From: Ilumatobacteraceae bacterium
GTDB taxonomy: Bacteria > Actinomycetota > Acidimicrobiia > Acidimicrobiales > Ilumatobacteraceae
Assembly: GCA_023262325.1 (NCBI GenBank)
Contig: JALRBS010000111.1
Location: forward strand, 1 to 32,465
DNA: 32,465 bases
Direction: 5' to 3'
This document shows positions 29,915 through 32,465 of the stretch, piece by piece. The position numbers were made by a program, and so were the translations under genes. Numbering within the stretch: position 1 is the stretch's first letter; every line of letters starts with the position of its first letter. A model generated the notes under the pieces. It made no database searches, was not told the origin of the DNA, and worked only from the letters and a program-made list of their open reading frames with translations.

Positions 29915-32465
29915 CGCGGGACTCGAATTCTCATGTGCGTGAGTTATTTACGGCAAGAATTCCGTTTGAACTAGACCGCTTTCAGATTGAAAGTTTTGAC
30001 GCGATCGATCGAGGGGAGCATGTTGTCGTCGCCGCCCCAACAGGCAGCGGAAAGACACTTGTCGCCGAGTACGGCGTTGCACGAGCGCTTGGCGCCGGTC
30101 GACGAGCCTTTTACACAGCGCCAATTAAGGCGCTGTCGAATCAGAAGTTTCGTGATCTCACTTCCCAACACGGCGCCTCCTCTGTAGGTCTCCTCACCGG
30201 TGACGTCGCGACGAATGCGGACGCGCCGGTTGTTGTCATGACGACCGAGGTGCTGAGAAATATGCTCTACGCAGGTTCGCGGGCGATCGATGAACTCGAT
30301 GTTGTCGTTCTCGACGAGGTCCATTTTCTCCAAGATGCCTATCGAGGTCCGGTGTGGGAAGAAGTCATCATCCACTTGCCGGCTCGTATTCAACTTGTTT
30401 GTCTTTCGGCCACGGTGAGTAACGCCGATCAGCTCGCGGCATGGATGACGACGGTGCGCGGCCGAACGCAAGTCGTTACAGAAACGAGACGTCCGGTCGA
30501 ACTCGAAAATCATTATCTCGTTGAAGACCTGACGAACGATCGTCTTCAGATGATGCCGACACTCGTTGGCGGCACGATGAACCGGGACGCGCTGAAACTC
30601 GATGAGTCGGGCGCGCAGCGCCGCGTGCACGGGCGCCCGGGTGGTCGATCCCGCGGGGTGGGTGGATCTCGGCGTCTCGCAACACCACGAAGGGTCGATG
30701 TCATCGATGCGCTCGACGAACGCGACATGTTGCCGGCGATTTATTTCATCTTCAGCCGAAATCAGTGCGACGAGGCCGCTCGAATGTGTCTCGCCACGCG
30801 CGGTTCGGTTGCCGACTCTGAGCGCCTGGCGAGAATTGTCGCCATCTCGAATGACCGCCTTGCAGAACTTCACGATGACGACTTTGATGCGTTGAATGGT
30901 GAGGAGTTTCTCGCCCAACTGCACGCAGGAGTCGCATCGCATCACGCCGGTTTGCTGCCTGCGTTCAAAGAAGTTGTGGAGCAGTGTTTCGCTGAGGGGC
31001 TTCTCGACGTGGTGTTTGCTACCGAGACCCTTGCTGTTGGGATCAACATGCCGGCGCGCTCGGTCGTCGTGGAGAAGACGACGAAGTACAACGGCGATCA
31101 TCACGTGTCACTGTCCCCAGGTGAATTCACCCAGTTGACCGGGCGGGCTGGACGTCGCGGAATCGACGAACGTGGGCACGCAGTCGTGCTGTGGAGTCCG
31201 TTCGTGCGATTCCCGCAGGTAGCAGAACTTGTGGGAAGTGGGACCTACAACCTTCGTTCCGTATTTCGGCCAACGTTCAATATGGTGGCGAACCTCATCT
31301 CGCAGTACGACAGGAATGAAGCACGCGAATTGCTCACGATGTCGTTCGCACAATTTCAGCGGGATGAAGAAGTTGTTCGGCTGCAGGCGAGGGCGGCGCG
31401 GCGGCGAACCGAATTGAATGACAAGAGACAGCAAGCGGCGAGCCCATTCGGCGACATTGAGGACTATCGACGATCTATGTCGCAGGGTTCGTCGGCTGCT
31501 GGCGAAACAGACCATTTTTCCTCATTGCGTCCTGGCGATGTCATTCACGGCAAACTTGGCAGTTACCGGGGTCCGCTCGCAGTTGTCGCGACGGCGAGTC
31601 GCACCTCGGGGACACGACTAACGGTCGTCGCCGCGACTGGTCGGCTGGGAACGTTGACCGCCGCCGATCTTGACGACGAACCGAATGTGGTTGGCAGGGT
31701 CGAATTGCCCGGTGCGTATAGTCCGCATCGACGTGACTATCGGTCAGAGGTGGCACGCCGATTGAAAGGAGCACGTCTTCGACCTGCAGGGAGCAGACGT
31801 CGCGCACACAACGAGTACACACGGCCCGTGGTGCATCCCGTTGAAGACGACCCGATGCTCGCCGAGCGACTCAACTTCGCCAAGGAAGCGGACCGTCGTG
31901 CGATCGAACTTGATCGACTCGAACGAGATATCGATGCTCGCCAAGGCTCGTTAGCACGAGACTTCGACGGCGTGACGAAGGTCATGGCGGCACTCAATCT
32001 CGTGGACGTGCAGCGTTGGGGGCTCACCGACGATGGGCAGCTGCTCTCGCATATTTTTCACGAGTGTGATCTACTCGTTACCTGCGCGCTTCGCGATGGC
32101 CTTTTCGATGAACTCGAACCCCCGGAATTTGCAGCACTCGTGTCAACGGTCGTCTACGAGTACCGCGGTCCGGATGACCCACCCCCGCCGTGGTACCCAA
32201 CTCCGCGAGTTCGTGAACGTGCGCGCGATCTACTGTTGCTGAGTAGGACCCTCAATGTGATGCAACGCGATAACGGAATTGGTGAACACCGTGAGCCCGA
32301 TCCTGGCTTCATTGCTGAGGCACACGCGTGGTGCGCGGGCGCCGAGCTTGCTGAACTCGTCACCAGCGGGGGACTTCCCGGTGGCGACATCATTCGAAAT
32401 CTGCGACAGGTCATCGATCTCTGCAAGCAGATATCTGATCACGCACCGCTCCCCGAAACCAGAGC
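29911..32465 (+). CDS. helY: Ski2/Mtr4-like DEVH-box helicase, HelY type (3' end outside window)
   Basis: At least 851 codons, open to the window end. Helicase core: Q-like FELDRFQIESF, Walker A APTGSGKT (42-49), APIKALSNQ (motif Ia), TTEVLRNM, DEVH (135-138), SAT (166-168), and in the second RecA domain ATETLAVGINMPAR and QLTGRAGRRGID. This is the Ski2-like RNA helicase family; in Mycobacterium helY follows tatC, as here. Substrate is presumably RNA. The TTG at 29911 overlaps the tatC stop (TTGA), with AGGTAAGG just upstream; a GTG at 29935 is an alternative. A long open minus-strand frame opposite (29971-31104) is a shadow. The C-terminal region is cut off. Confidence 0.93.
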   Translation, partial: MTRDSNSHVRELFTARIPFELDRFQIESFDAIDRGEHVVVAAPTGSGKTLVAEYGVARALGAGRRAFYTAPIKALSNQKFRDLTSQHGASSVGLLTGDVATNADAPVVVMTTEVLRNMLYAGSRAIDELDVVVLDEVHFLQDAYRGPVWEEVIIHLPARIQLVCLSATVSNADQLAAWMTTVRGRTQVVTETRRPVELENHYLVEDLTNDRLQMMPTLVGGTMNRDALKLDESGAQRRVHGRPGGRSRGVGGSRRLATPRRVDVIDALDERDMLPAIYFIFSRNQCDEAARMCLATRGSVADSERLARIVAISNDRLAELHDDDFDALNGEEFLAQLHAGVASHHAGLLPAFKEVVEQCFAEGLLDVVFATETLAVGINMPARSVVVEKTTKYNGDHHVSLSPGEFTQLTGRAGRRGIDERGHAVVLWSPFVRFPQVAELVGSGTYNLRSVFRPTFNMVANLISQYDRNEARELLTMSFAQFQRDEEVVRLQARAARRRTELNDKRQQAASPFGDIEDYRRSMSQGSSAAGETDHFSSLRPGDVIHGKLGSYRGPLAVVATASRTSGTRLTVVAATGRLGTLTAADLDDEPNVVGRVELPGAYSPHRRDYRSEVARRLKGARLRPAGSRRRAHNEYTRPVVHPVEDDPMLAERLNFAKEADRRAIELDRLERDIDARQGSLARDFDGVTKVMAALNLVDVQRWGLTDDGQLLSHIFHECDLLVTCALRDGLFDELEPPEFAALVSTVVYEYRGPDDPPPPWYPTPRVRERARDLLLLSRTLNVMQRDNGIGEHREPDPGFIAEAHAWCAGAELAELVTSGGLPGGDIIRNLRQVIDLCKQISDHAPLPETR

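Noticed and set aside
29971-31104. Long open frame of 377 codons on the minus strand.
   Set aside because: It lies exactly opposite the helicase, whose motifs (GSGKT, DEVH, QLTGRAGRRGID) are on the plus strand. Its translation has no recognisable domain and unusual composition.

Overview
The window reads as a chromosomal segment of an actinobacterium with moderate-to-high GC. It encodes a complete Pup-proteasome system (arc, dop, pup, prcB, prcA, pafA), a nickel superoxide dismutase with its maturation protease, and the gene order trmI-ferredoxin-arc-dop-pup-prcBA ... pafA ... tat-helY known from Actinomycetota. The moderate GC3, the absence of pafBC beside pafA, and a Pup ending in Gly-Gly-Glu make me lean towards an Acidimicrobiia-like lineage rather than Mycobacterium or Streptomyces; this placement is inference. 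Gene density is very high. Many genes overlap by 4 bases (ATGA, GTGA or TTGA), and I see no tRNA, rRNA, CRISPR array or mobile element.

Layout. (1) Positions 1-4709: a possible gene running off the left edge, then a forward run of a TPR protein, a NUDIX hydrolase, rarA, two small proteins, an aminoglycoside-phosphotransferase-like protein and a small helical protein. (2) 4714-8590, minus strand: tal and tkt of the non-oxidative pentose phosphate pathway, a DUF6941-like protein and sodX, which diverges from sodN (8665-9087). (3) 9148-15615: a minus-strand fatty acid desaturase, then a forward run of an ADP-forming acyl-CoA synthetase, a PBP4-type D,D-carboxypeptidase, a paralogue of it that has lost its catalytic motifs, and a Lon-N-domain protein. 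(4) 15684-18509: three tiny membrane or basic proteins coupled to a MoaD/ThiS-like protein ending in Gly-Gly (TtuB-like), a TtuA-type tRNA thiolase and TrmI (tRNA m1A58 methyltransferase). (5) 18494-27368: a divergent ferredoxin, then arc-dop-pup-prcB-prcA, then pxpABC (5-oxoprolinase) coupled to prcA, then pafA with its own promoter-like element. (6) 27408-end: lepB, glpQ (minus), tatB, tatC and a helY-type helicase that continues past the window.

How the genes work together. PafA attaches Pup to proteins, Arc unfolds them into the PrcAB 20S core, and Dop removes Pup. Because Pup already ends in Glu, Dop should not be needed to deamidate it. TtuB-TtuA (2-thiolation of tRNA position 54) and TrmI (m1A58) act on paired bases of the same T-loop, so this is a coherent tRNA-modification operon beside the proteasome operon. 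The window therefore holds two Gly-Gly-tailed small proteins of different folds, Pup and the TtuB-like protein.

A recurring feature is a TANNNT hexamer placed 6-9 bases before the start codon, usually without a Shine-Dalgarno sequence, at about ten genes. This suggests widespread leaderless transcription, and I used it to choose several starts.
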